Assembly: GCA_003576535.1 (NCBI GenBank)
Contig: QXCQ01000126.1
Span: 32,011-96,010, forward strand
Length of the DNA: 64,000 nt
Direction: 5' to 3'
From: Nakamurella silvestris
Lineage (GTDB): Bacteria > Actinomycetota > Actinomycetes > Mycobacteriales > Nakamurellaceae
The notes beneath the pieces are model-generated. The model was given only the letters and a program-made list of their open reading frames with translations. It did not search any database and was not told where the DNA came from. The position numbers were made by a program, and so were the translations under genes. Shown here piece by piece: positions 57,185 to 64,000 of the stretch (the stretch's first letter is position 1; every line of letters begins with the position of its first letter).

Positions 57185-58240
57185 GTGACCACGTTCCATG
57201 ACACCAGTCTGCGCAGTTTCGCCTCCGACAACTACGCGGGGGTGCATCCTGAGATCCTCGCGGCGATCGCCGCGGCCAACGGCGGCCACCAGGTCGCCTA
57301 CGGCGAGGACGTCTACACCGAGCACCTGCAGACCGTGATGCGTCGGCATTTCGGGCCGGCCGCCGTGCCGTTCCCGGTGTTCAACGGCACCGGGGCGAAT
57401 GTGCTCTCGTTGCAGTCGCTGCTCCCCCGCTGGGGTGCGGTGGTCTGCGCCGAGACTGCCCACATCAACACCGACGAGAACGCCGCTCCGGAACGGGTGG
57501 CCGGCATCAAGCTGCTGACCGTGCCGACCGAGGACGGCAAGCTCACCCCCGAGCTGATCGACCGCCAGGCCTACGGCTGGGGTGACGAGCACCGGGCCCA
57601 GCCGCTGGTGGTCTCGATCACCCAGTCGACCGAACTCGGCACCCTGTACTCGGCGGCCGAGATCACCGCGATCACCGAACATGCCCACAGCCTGGGCATG
57701 AAGGTGCATCTGGACGGCTCCCGGATCTCCAATGCCGCTGCCGCCCTGGATGTCTCACTCGCAGCCCTGACGACGGACGCCGGGGTGGACATCCTCTCCT
57801 ACGGCGGCACGAAGAACGGCGCCCTGGGTGCCGAGGCCGTGGTCGTGCTGAGCCCGGAGATCTCCGAGGCCGGGGACTCGTTGAAGTACCTGCGCAAGAT
57901 GAACATGCAGCTGGCCTCGAAGATGCGGTTCGTCTCCGCCCAGCTGATCGCCCTGCTGGAGAACGATCTCTGGCTGCGAAATGCCCGTCATGCCAACGCT
58001 ATGGCCGAGCGGCTGGCTGCCGGTGTGCGTGATCTGCCGGGTGTCACCGTCACCCGCGAGGTGGAGGCGAACGCGGTGTTCGCGATCCTGCCCGCCGGTG
58101 CGGCCGATCGTCTACGCAAGCAGTTCCGCTTCTACGACTGGAACGTCGCCACCGGTGAGGTGCGGTGGATGTGCGCCTTCGACACCCTGGAGTCCGATGT
58201 GGACGCCTTCGTCGAAGCCGTTGCGGCCGAGGCCGTCTGA
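57185..58240 (+). CDS. Low-specificity L-threonine aldolase-like PLP enzyme
   Basis: A 351-residue PLP enzyme of the beta-eliminating lyase group. FASDNYAGVHPEI opens the chain, GTGANVLSLQSLLP covers the cofactor-phosphate site, HLDGSRISNAAAAL provides the aspartate, and SYGGTKNGALGAEAVV holds the Schiff-base lysine. Threonine aldolases split L-threonine or allo-threonine into glycine and acetaldehyde and accept many beta-hydroxy amino acids. The GTG at 57185 follows the SDR stop by five bases. Coupling to DUF6421 and an SDR suggests a more specific substrate than threonine. A hairpin terminator ends the operon. Confidence 0.9.
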   Translation: MTTFHDTSLRSFASDNYAGVHPEILAAIAAANGGHQVAYGEDVYTEHLQTVMRRHFGPAAVPFPVFNGTGANVLSLQSLLPRWGAVVCAETAHINTDENAAPERVAGIKLLTVPTEDGKLTPELIDRQAYGWGDEHRAQPLVVSITQSTELGTLYSAAEITAITEHAHSLGMKVHLDGSRISNAAAALDVSLAALTTDAGVDILSYGGTKNGALGAEAVVVLSPEISEAGDSLKYLRKMNMQLASKMRFVSAQLIALLENDLWLRNARHANAMAERLAAGVRDLPGVTVTREVEANAVFAILPAGAADRLRKQFRFYDWNVATGEVRWMCAFDTLESDVDAFVEAVAAEAV

Positions 58241-58338
58241 CGTTTCCGTTCCCGTTTCCGCGCGCGTTCTTCGTCCTCGCGCGCGGGAACACATGGAGTA
58301 CGGCCCGTCGGTACATGACCCCGTCATTACATGACAAA

Positions 58339-58377
58339 GCCCCGGCGACGTGACCGAGGTCAGGGGTCGTCCGGGGC
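58339..58377 (+). terminator. Hairpin terminator of the DUF6421 operon
   Basis: gccccggcgac (58339 onwards) pairs with gtcgtccggggc (58366-58377) with one bulge, about 100 bases after the aldolase stop. There is no T run. Confidence 0.55.
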
Positions 58378-58481
58378 AGTTCACGGGCCACGATACCGTG
58401 ATGTTCACGGCCACGTCCACCCCGAGTTCGTTGTGGATTGACCAGGTCCGCTGACAACAGCATGTCCTAGGCTGCTCGACC

Positions 58482-59159
58482 ATGTCAGCAGGCACAGATC
58501 CAGAGCACTGGGTGGAAGGCTGGTTGTCCGCGCCTCGGTATGCCCCCTACCTCGCGACGGCCTCCGGTGATCGAGAACGGGCGCTCCAACTGTACGAGTG
58601 GAACGCCAGGGCTTCCGCGGCGTTGCTCCATGACCTCGCGCACCTGGAAATCGGCTTGCGCAACACCTACGACAGAGCACTGACGATCAACGGCGGAGAG
58701 CACTGGGTCTTCGACGCTGCGCACTACTTCCCACCTGTGTGGCGGACAGCCAGAGACGGAACTCCTTACGACGTGAACTCGAAATCGCGAAGCCAGATCG
58801 CTGATGCAGTGAGGAAGGCCGGGGGCCGCTCCTCCGTTCCGGGCAAGGTGATCGCCGAGCTGATGTTCGGATTCTGGCGATATCTCACCACACGCGCACA
58901 GCATCATCCCCTGTGGATTCCTCACCTCCACCGGGCGTTCCGGGCAGGCACCAGCCGACCACAGGTCGACCTTCCGGTCGGACGGCTGTACCAGGTGCGA
59001 AATCGAGCGGCTCATCACGAGCCGTTGCTGCGCGAGGATCTTGGTCGGCATCGCCGGGACATCCTGGCTGTGGCGACACTCATCTCTCGTGATCTCGGGA
59101 CCCACATCGCTGAGGTCGGCCTACTGGCTGCGGTGATCGTCACTCGTCCGCACCCGTGA
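58482..59159 (+). CDS. Abi-like protein with HEPN-type RNase motif
   Basis: A 225-residue helical protein that resembles the Abi_2/AbiD/F group of phage abortive-infection proteins: RASAALLHDLAHLEIGLRNTYDRAL near residues 43-67, and the C-terminal RNRAAHHEPL with the HEPN motif R173-N174-X3-H178. HEPN proteins are usually metal-independent ribonucleases that act as toxins or phage defence effectors. There is no antitoxin gene next to it; the following convergent gene is a membrane protein. The ATG lacks a ribosome-binding site and has TAGGCT nine bases upstream, so the message may be leaderless. Defence function is inferred from family only. Confidence 0.75.
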   Translation: MSAGTDPEHWVEGWLSAPRYAPYLATASGDRERALQLYEWNARASAALLHDLAHLEIGLRNTYDRALTINGGEHWVFDAAHYFPPVWRTARDGTPYDVNSKSRSQIADAVRKAGGRSSVPGKVIAELMFGFWRYLTTRAQHHPLWIPHLHRAFRAGTSRPQVDLPVGRLYQVRNRAAHHEPLLREDLGRHRRDILAVATLISRDLGTHIAEVGLLAAVIVTRPHP

Positions 59160-59166
59160 GCCGGGG

Positions 59167-59619
59167 TCAGCGCCGAGTCGTCGGCCCGGTCGGACCGACC
59201 GCGCCCGGCAACACCCCCAGCAGGGCAAGCACCAGAACCACCTGGGCCATGCCGGTGACGAAGTAGATCCCGTGCAGGGGGGTGAACTCACCCATGATCG
59301 CCAGTTCCACAAAGATCCAGATCAGCATGCCCAGCCCGGCCACCGCGGACCAGAACAGGCCGGTGCTCCGGTGCCGCAACTCGGCGACCACCGCCACCGT
59401 CTGGGTACCGCCGATGACGACGAGCAGGATGATCCCCGGCCAGAGATAGCTGTTCAGTCCGGTGCTCTCGATCAGTCGCAGCGGTAGGCCCATCGAGCCG
59501 GGGGTGAGGAGTCCGATACCGCCACCGATGGCCGAGAGTGCGTTGACGATGCCCACACCCAGCAGAACACGACGGACGATGTCGCCGCGGATCGCCCCGA
59601 GGACAGGCAGCTCTGTCAT
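59167..59619 (-). CDS. Small four-helix membrane protein, unknown
   Basis: A 150-residue protein with four hydrophobic segments (about 18-40, 56-80, 87-110, 116-138) and no known motif that I can name. ESTGLNSYLWPGIILLVVIGG and LHGIYFVTGMAQVVLVL are its most distinctive parts; the layout is like small uncharacterised actinobacterial membrane proteins. It is convergent with the Abi-like gene, with only seven bases between the stops, and divergent from the secreted protein gene. Confidence 0.7.
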   Translation of the reverse strand: MTELPVLGAIRGDIVRRVLLGVGIVNALSAIGGGIGLLTPGSMGLPLRLIESTGLNSYLWPGIILLVVIGGTQTVAVVAELRHRSTGLFWSAVAGLGMLIWIFVELAIMGEFTPLHGIYFVTGMAQVVLVLALLGVLPGAVGPTGPTTRR

Positions 59620-59720
59620 GGACGAGGAGTGTATCGATCGCCCGGCAACAACCTCGACCGGGGCCGCGTTCGCTCATGGACGGCATCCCGCCGTCGGGCA
59701 ATCGAAGGAGTGGCCGAAAC

Positions 59721-60344
59721 ATGTCTGCTGGAACCAGGTATGCCGCGCGGTGCGCGGTAGCTGCTGCGCTCGCGCTCCTCTCGTGGGGCGCACCGCCAAC
59801 GGTAGCCACCGCGGCCACCACGTCCGCGACAGCGTTTCCCTCCACAACCGCGTTTCCCTCCGCGGGCCCGATCCGCGCGACCGGCCAACATCACGAGGTG
59901 CACATCACGATCGCATCGGTCTACGTCCACGACGATGCGGACAAGGGCATCTACGGTTGCGGGGAGTTCAACCTCTTCCACGTCGACCTGAACGGGACAC
60001 CGGTCCTGAGCCCGCAGCGCAACTGGCTCCTCGCTCTCCCCCCGCTGTTCCAGGCGGGCACGATGGACGTCAAGTACTGCAGCGACCACCAGTACCTGAT
60101 GCCCGCAGACCTGCCCCCGGGCATCAACACCTACGTCATCTCGGCGGTCCCCGGTCACGTCCTGGCCCTGACCGGTGCGGCGACCGAGTACGACAACTTC
60201 TCGAACCACACCACCGGGGCGGGTGCCATCCCGCTGGCGGTCCCCGATCCCGGTCTCCACGCCGAGACCACGCTGGAGATCGAGGGGTCGAACAGCCACG
60301 GACACATGCGGCTCGACCTCCTCATCCGGGTCCATACCCTCTGA
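59721..60344 (+). CDS. Secreted protein of unknown function
   Basis: A 207-residue exported protein. The signal peptide MSAGTRYAARCAVAAALALL ends near ATA, followed by a Thr/Ser/Phe-rich linker and a domain of about 150 residues, probably beta-rich, with EVHITIASVYVHDDADKG, two cysteines (YGCGEF, KYCSDH) likely to pair, and a His-rich SNSHGHMRLD. I do not recognise the fold. The ATG at 59721 is chosen for the AAGGAG ten bases upstream; an in-frame ATG at 59676 adds a charged stretch without a site. Confidence 0.7.
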   Translation: MSAGTRYAARCAVAAALALLSWGAPPTVATAATTSATAFPSTTAFPSAGPIRATGQHHEVHITIASVYVHDDADKGIYGCGEFNLFHVDLNGTPVLSPQRNWLLALPPLFQAGTMDVKYCSDHQYLMPADLPPGINTYVISAVPGHVLALTGAATEYDNFSNHTTGAGAIPLAVPDPGLHAETTLEIEGSNSHGHMRLDLLIRVHTL

Positions 60345-60652
60345 CCTGCCCGTACTCCCCACCCGAGTGCACGGCCATCACCTGCAACCGGACAACAACC
60401 GTGGCGGAGGTGCGCTCACCGGGAAGTGCTCACGAGGCCGGTTTGGCCAGATCAGCCGATCCGGGTAATCTTGACGGGTTGCCTCGGCGAGGGCGGCCGG
60501 TACCAGTGGCGAGTCCACTGCCTGGTCAGCCGTAATTGACGCGGTGGGATTGAGTCCATCCTGCTCTTCAAGCGGTCCATGAGCCAGGTAGAGACGACCC
60601 ACCGCAGTCCCCCGAATGCTTCAACCCCTTCACAGCCTTTCAGGAGTTCCTC
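60345..60652. other. Leader region of rplY
   Basis: These 308 bases contain the rplY promoter at 60443 and a long untranslated leader of about 175 bases. I see no known riboswitch or small gene in it. Confidence 0.5.
60443..60471 (+). promoter_or_regulatory. Candidate promoter of rplY
   Basis: TTGGCC (60443-60448), 17 bases, TAATCT (60466-60471). It would give a 5' leader of about 175 bases before the GTG start. Confidence 0.55.
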
Positions 60653-61264
60653 GTGTCTGAAGTACGCCTCACCGCAGAAACCCGCACCGAGTTCGGCAAG
60701 GGTGCCTCCCGCCGCGACCGCCGCGCCGGCAAGGTTCCCGCCGTGCTCTACGGCCACGGCACGGACCCCCGCCACGTCAACCTCGTCCACCGCGAGTTCG
60801 GCCGCGCCATCAAGGGTGGTGCCAACACGGTGCTGACCCTGGCCCTGGAGTCCGGCGACGAGCTGGCCCTGCCGAAGGTCGTCGTCCGCCACCCGCTGCG
60901 CGACTACTACGAGCACGTCGACCTGATCCTGGTCCGTCGCGGCGAGAAGGTCACCGTCGACGTCCAGCTCCTCGTCACCGGTGACGCCGCCTCCGGCACC
61001 CTGGTGCTGCACGACACCACCACCCTCTCCGTCGAGGTCGACGCCCTGGCGATCCCGGACAGCATCGAGGTCTCCATCGCGGGTCTGGACGCCGGCAGCC
61101 AGATCCTGGCCGGCCAGGTCGAGCTCCCCGAGGGCTCCGTCCTGATCACCGACCCGGAGGCGCTCGTCGTCGCCGTCCAGGCCGCCCCGACCGAGGGTGA
61201 CCTGGAAGCCGAAGGTTCCGGCGAGGCCCCGTCCGCCGAAGCCGCCGAGCCGGCCGCCGAATAG
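60653..61264 (+). CDS. rplY: 50S ribosomal protein L25 (general stress protein CTC type)
   Basis: A 203-residue L25/CTC protein that binds 5S rRNA. The N-terminal L25 domain ([29 protein letters not shown]) is followed by the CTC beta domain (about 95-180) and an acidic Ala/Glu tail. CTC-type members are longer than E. coli L25 and often stress-induced. Translation starts with GTG at 60653 after CAGGAG. It lies in the conserved glmU-prs-rplY-pth neighbourhood, here with about 9.7 kb inserted between prs and rplY. A strong terminator follows. Confidence 0.95.
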   Translation: MSEVRLTAETRTEFGKGASRRDRRAGKVPAVLYGHGTDPRHVNLVHREFGRAIKGGANTVLTLALESGDELALPKVVVRHPLRDYYEHVDLILVRRGEKVTVDVQLLVTGDAASGTLVLHDTTTLSVEVDALAIPDSIEVSIAGLDAGSQILAGQVELPEGSVLITDPEALVVAVQAAPTEGDLEAEGSGEAPSAEAAEPAAE

Positions 61265-61279
61265 TCTTCACCTTCTTCA

Positions 61280-61321
61280 CACCGATGGCCCGGGTTCGTT
61301 CGCGAACCCGGGCCATCGGTG
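61280..61321 (+). terminator. Terminator after rplY
   Basis: A 19-bp perfect stem (caccgatggcccgggttcg, loop ttcg) begins 16 bases after the stop. The start of pth is only 38 bases beyond it. Confidence 0.88.
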
Positions 61322-61358
61322 CAACTGCACCATTCGAGCCGACAACACAGTAGGGGCC

Positions 61359-61931
61359 GTGGCAAGCATCGAAAAAGCGCTCATCGTGGGTCTGGGCAAT
61401 CCTGGACCGGGATACGCGCACAACCGTCACAACGCCGGGGCGATGGTCACCGACCTGCTGGCGGCCAGGATCGGCGGGAAGTTCAAGTCCCACAAGTCCG
61501 GGGCCGACATCTGCGAGGGCAGACTGGGAGGCAGCCGGGTCATCCTGGCCAAGCCTCGCTCCTACATGAACCTCTCGGGTGGGGCCACCGCCGGTGCGGC
61601 AAAGTACTTCGGGGTCGACCCGGCCGATGTGGTCGTCATCCATGACGAACTGGATGTCGACTACGGGATCATCCGGTTGAAGTTCGGCGGCGGCGAGGGC
61701 GGCCACAACGGCCTGCGGTCGATCTCCACCAGCCTGGGCACCAAGGACTACCACCGGGTTCGTTTCGGTGTCTCCCGCCCGCCCGGCCGTCAGGACCCCG
61801 CCGACTACGTCCTCAAGGACTTCTCCGCGGCCGAGCGCAAGACCCTGGCGCTTGAACTGGAGAACGCCGCCGACGCCACCGAGTTGCTGCTGGAGCTGGG
61901 CCTGACCGCGGCGCAGAACAAACTGCACTGA
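61359..61931 (+). CDS. pth: Peptidyl-tRNA hydrolase
   Basis: A 190-residue enzyme that releases tRNA from peptidyl-tRNA dropped by the ribosome. [20 protein letters not shown] contains the asparagine and catalytic histidine, HDELDVDYG the aspartate, and [12 protein letters not shown] the conserved loop. GTG at 61359 is the start ([16 protein letters not shown]). It follows rplY on the same strand, separated by a terminator that may attenuate rather than stop read-through. Confidence 0.96.
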   Translation: MASIEKALIVGLGNPGPGYAHNRHNAGAMVTDLLAARIGGKFKSHKSGADICEGRLGGSRVILAKPRSYMNLSGGATAGAAKYFGVDPADVVVIHDELDVDYGIIRLKFGGGEGGHNGLRSISTSLGTKDYHRVRFGVSRPPGRQDPADYVLKDFSAAERKTLALELENAADATELLLELGLTAAQNKLH

Positions 61932-61950
61932 GTGCTGCTGACGCGGCTGC

Positions 61951-63603
61951 CTACTCGAAGAAGTCCTGAGCTGCCGCACGACGGAGTTTGCCCGACGGTG
62001 TCTTCGGCAACGAACCGACCGCCAGCACCCTGACCTTGGCCGGACGCACACCCAAGGTGCTGGTGATGGCCGCCTGGATCTCCTTGACCATCCGGCCGAC
62101 CTCCGCCGGGTCGTCGGCGAGCCGGGATTCGACCGCCACCGCGAAGGACTCCCGGCCCCCCGAGGCGACGGCTCGGACCGCGATGGCGTTGCCGGCACGG
62201 ACGCCCCCCACCGTCGCGGCGACCCGCTCGATGTCGGTGGGATAGATGTTGCGCCCACCCATGATGATCAGGTCCTTGACCCGCCCGCAGACCACGACAT
62301 CACCGTCGGTCAGGTAGCCGAGGTCGCCCGTGTCCAGCCAACCATCGGCCCCCTGTGTAGGTATCTCCCCCTCGGAGGTGAGATACCGGTCCGTCACGGC
62401 GATGCCGCGGATGAACAGGCTGCCGACCTCACGCTCGGCCAGGACCTTGCCGCCCTCGTCCCGGGCCTGGACCTCGATACCGTCCAACGGCGGACCGAGG
62501 GTCGGGAATGCTCGAATCTCCCCCGACGCCAGAGCCGCAGCGGTGAGTTCGACATCCACTGGTACCGCTCGTTTGTCGACCTCCAGCGCCACCGCATCGA
62601 GCACGTCTATCCGCAGCGGTGTCCCCGGGACCTGGATGCTCACGCCCAGGGTCGTCTCGGCCATTCCGTAGGCCGGGATCATCGCGGTGGACGGCAATCC
62701 GAGGTGGGCACCCGCGACCAGGAAGGATCGGACCGCCGCGACGTCGATGGGCTCGGCCCCGTTCAACGCGAAGACCAGGCTGGACAGGTCGAGGTCGGTG
62801 GCCGTGGCGAGCACGCGTGCTGCCAGGGCGTAGGCGAAATTCGGTGCGGCGGTGTGGGTTCCGCGGTAGCGCGAGATGAGTTCGAACCACAACAGCGGCG
62901 AGCGGAGGAAGTCCGTCGGCGTCACTTTCACCAGTTCGACGCCCATCGTCATGGGCATCGTCAGGAAGCCGACCATTCCCATGTCGTGAAAAAGAGGCAG
63001 CCAGGACACCATCACCGATTCCCCGGGAACCAGGTTCGCCCGGTTGGCCAGGGCGGTCAGGTTGTCCCAGGCGTTGCGGTGGGAGATCCGAACGGCCTTC
63101 GGTGCCGAGGTCGAGCCGGAGGTCAGTTGCAGCAGAACCGTCGCATCCTCCCCTGTCTCAACGGGCTCGGCCAGCAGATCGGGGTGGGCGAGGATCTCGG
63201 ACACCAGATGACCCTCGATCCCCGTTCCGTCGAGAAGTTCTGCCACATCGGCGAACTGCTCGCCCAGGAGTACCCGGCGCGCCCCGATGACCTGCAGGAC
63301 GTGCATCGTCTCGGCCGCGTAGGTGCTCAGGTCCGTCCGGGCCGTCGGCTGGTGCAGCATCGTCACCGAGCCACCGGCCAACCACACGGCCTGGACCGCC
63401 GGTGCGACCTCGAGCGGAGCGGCCGCGAGGACGGCGACAGCATCACCGGGCCGCAGTCCCTGGTCGATCAACGCGGCGGCACCGCGCCGCGCCAGTTCGT
63501 GGACCTTGGACCAACTCGTCCGAACGGCTTCCCTGGGCTCGCCGGTGACGATGCCGGCCGAACCACCGGCCGCCTCACAGATCGCGGAGATGAAGGTGCT
63601 CAT
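61951..63603 (-). CDS. Fatty-acyl-AMP/CoA ligase (FadD/FAAL-like)
   Basis: A 550-residue adenylate-forming enzyme. LQLTSGSTSAPKAVRISHRN is the phosphate-binding loop, LPLFHDMGMVGFLTMPMTMG and PAYGMAETTLGVSIQ are typical of fatty-acyl-AMP ligases, and GWLDTGDLGYLTDGDVVVCG plus RKDLII-like RVKDLIIMGGRNIYPTDIE cover the hinge. The catalytic lysine is in PKTPSGKLRR. It activates a fatty or other carboxylic acid for a lipid or polyketide route. There is no partner acyltransferase or PKS gene in the window. The ATG at 63603 is chosen over an upstream extension of non-conserved sequence. Confidence 0.9.
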   Translation of the reverse strand: MSTFISAICEAAGGSAGIVTGEPREAVRTSWSKVHELARRGAAALIDQGLRPGDAVAVLAAAPLEVAPAVQAVWLAGGSVTMLHQPTARTDLSTYAAETMHVLQVIGARRVLLGEQFADVAELLDGTGIEGHLVSEILAHPDLLAEPVETGEDATVLLQLTSGSTSAPKAVRISHRNAWDNLTALANRANLVPGESVMVSWLPLFHDMGMVGFLTMPMTMGVELVKVTPTDFLRSPLLWFELISRYRGTHTAAPNFAYALAARVLATATDLDLSSLVFALNGAEPIDVAAVRSFLVAGAHLGLPSTAMIPAYGMAETTLGVSIQVPGTPLRIDVLDAVALEVDKRAVPVDVELTAAALASGEIRAFPTLGPPLDGIEVQARDEGGKVLAEREVGSLFIRGIAVTDRYLTSEGEIPTQGADGWLDTGDLGYLTDGDVVVCGRVKDLIIMGGRNIYPTDIERVAATVGGVRAGNAIAVRAVASGGRESFAVAVESRLADDPAEVGRMVKEIQAAITSTLGVRPAKVRVLAVGSLPKTPSGKLRRAAAQDFFE

Positions 63604-63672
63604 GCCTGCCACCCTAGGGCAGCGGTGCCGTCGGGCAGGCCCTGGGCGGGGCTTCGCGTTGTGCTGGCCCGC

Positions 63673-63740
63673 TGACCGCGCTCCTTCCCGACAATCGCGC
63701 TGCATGCAAACAGCGCGATTGTCGGGAGGGAGCGCGGTCA
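63673..63740. repeat. 68-base near-perfect palindrome
   Basis: Arms of 30 bases (63673-63702 and 63711-63740) match except for one T-G pair; the loop is catgcaaa. The stem contains tcccgacaatcgcgctg. It sits 14 bases after the HNH gene stop and 70 bases before the ligase start. Confidence 0.9.
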
Positions 63741-63754
63741 GAGGGGGTCGGGGG

Positions 63755-64000
63755 TCAGAAGGGGGGTGGGGGCAGCGGTGCGAGTGGGTAGGGGCCGTTC
63801 GGGTTCGCGGTGGGTGCCGGGGCGGTCCTGGTGGTTCCCAGGGGTGAGCGGACGGTGGTGGTCTGGTCCGGATTGGTGGTGATGGTCCAGCCTGGGGTGT
63901 GACGCAGGTGGTGGTGCCGGGTGCACAGGCAGCGCAGGTTCCTCGGGTCGGTCGTACCGCCCTGGGCTTGTCCGGGGCGGTATTCGATCTCGTGGTCCAA
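63755..64000 (-). CDS. HNH endonuclease domain, C-terminal part of a DUF222-type protein (cut by window edge)
   Basis: Eighty-two codons enter from the right edge and end at 63755. The visible part is the C-terminal HNH nuclease: DHEIEYRPGQAQGG, then TDPRNLRCLCTRHHHLRH with the asparagine, CX-type cysteine pair and final histidines, followed by a Pro/Thr-rich tail. Actinobacteria carry many copies of DUF222-HNH proteins (13E12-like), often in variable places, and they behave like selfish or repetitive genes. Whether it is intact cannot be judged here. Confidence 0.82.
   Translation of the reverse strand: MDHEIEYRPGQAQGGTTDPRNLRCLCTRHHHLRHTPGWTITTNPDQTTTVRSPLGTTRTAPAPTANPNGPYPLAPLPPPPF

Noticed and set aside
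60653..61931. rplY and pth as a rearranged glmU-prs-rplY-pth operon broken by a mobile element
   Set aside because: About 9.7 kb separates prs from rplY, but I find no transposase, integrase or attachment repeat, so a mobile-element cause is not supported.

Overview
This is a high-G+C actinobacterial chromosome segment. The F420 enzymes (FbiC, Fgd), a SAM-IV riboswitch, SigE-type ECF sigma factors, the glmU-prs-rplY-pth block, mfd/mazG/SurA-like genes and a DUF222-type HNH nuclease tail all point to Actinomycetota. The order cannot be fixed from this window. No prophage, insertion sequence or CRISPR array is visible.

Layout. 1-4.1 kb: F420 synthesis (fbiC, cut by the left edge), an XRE regulator, a DUF1272 protein and the F420-dependent glucose-6-phosphate dehydrogenase. 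4.2-7.2 kb: methionine operon metY-metX behind a SAM-IV riboswitch. 7.3-10.1 kb: LtrA-like and DUF3817 membrane proteins and an AlaX-like editing protein. 10.1-10.6 kb: first cluster of a palindromic repeat family. 10.6-15.1 kb: class I ribonucleotide reductase nrdA-nrdB behind a cobalamin riboswitch. 15.3-24.7 kb: an acetyltransferase, a second palindrome cluster, a secreted metallophosphatase with SLH-like repeats, a Gfo/Idh/MocA oxidoreductase, a 53-residue Lys/Cys protein, an LPG-synthase-like membrane protein and an MFS/TetR divergent pair. 24.7-30.7 kb: a second cobalamin riboswitch heading a five-gene operon (peptide/nickel-type ABC importer plus a FhuF-like 2Fe-2S protein). 30.8-36.9 kb: an ECF sigma factor followed by four paralogous membrane-anchored proteins. 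37-51 kb: mazG, a SurA-like lipoprotein, ppc, an LppU-like protein, mfd, a fatty-acid desaturase, tRNA-Gln, glmU and prs. 51-54.1 kb: a second ECF sigma/membrane-protein pair and a lower-G+C lipoprotein island. 54.5-58.2 kb: a DUF6421-SDR-threonine aldolase operon. 58.5-60.3 kb: an Abi/HEPN-like gene and two unknowns. 60.6-64 kb: rplY, pth, a fatty-acyl-AMP/CoA ligase and an HNH nuclease tail.

Links between genes. Three riboswitches tie methionine synthesis, dNTP synthesis and a transporter to SAM and B12. B12 would shut off both the class I reductase (presumably because a B12-dependent class II enzyme exists elsewhere) and a transporter that may bring in cobalt or a cobalt chelate. The SAM-IV and one cobalamin riboswitch are each followed by nearly the same short coding sequence (His-Thr-Asp-Arg-Trp-Ala), whose start codon lies inside the aptamer. 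I regard this as the most interesting signal here. The sigma factor with four sensor-like paralogues and the transporter-FhuF operon come next.
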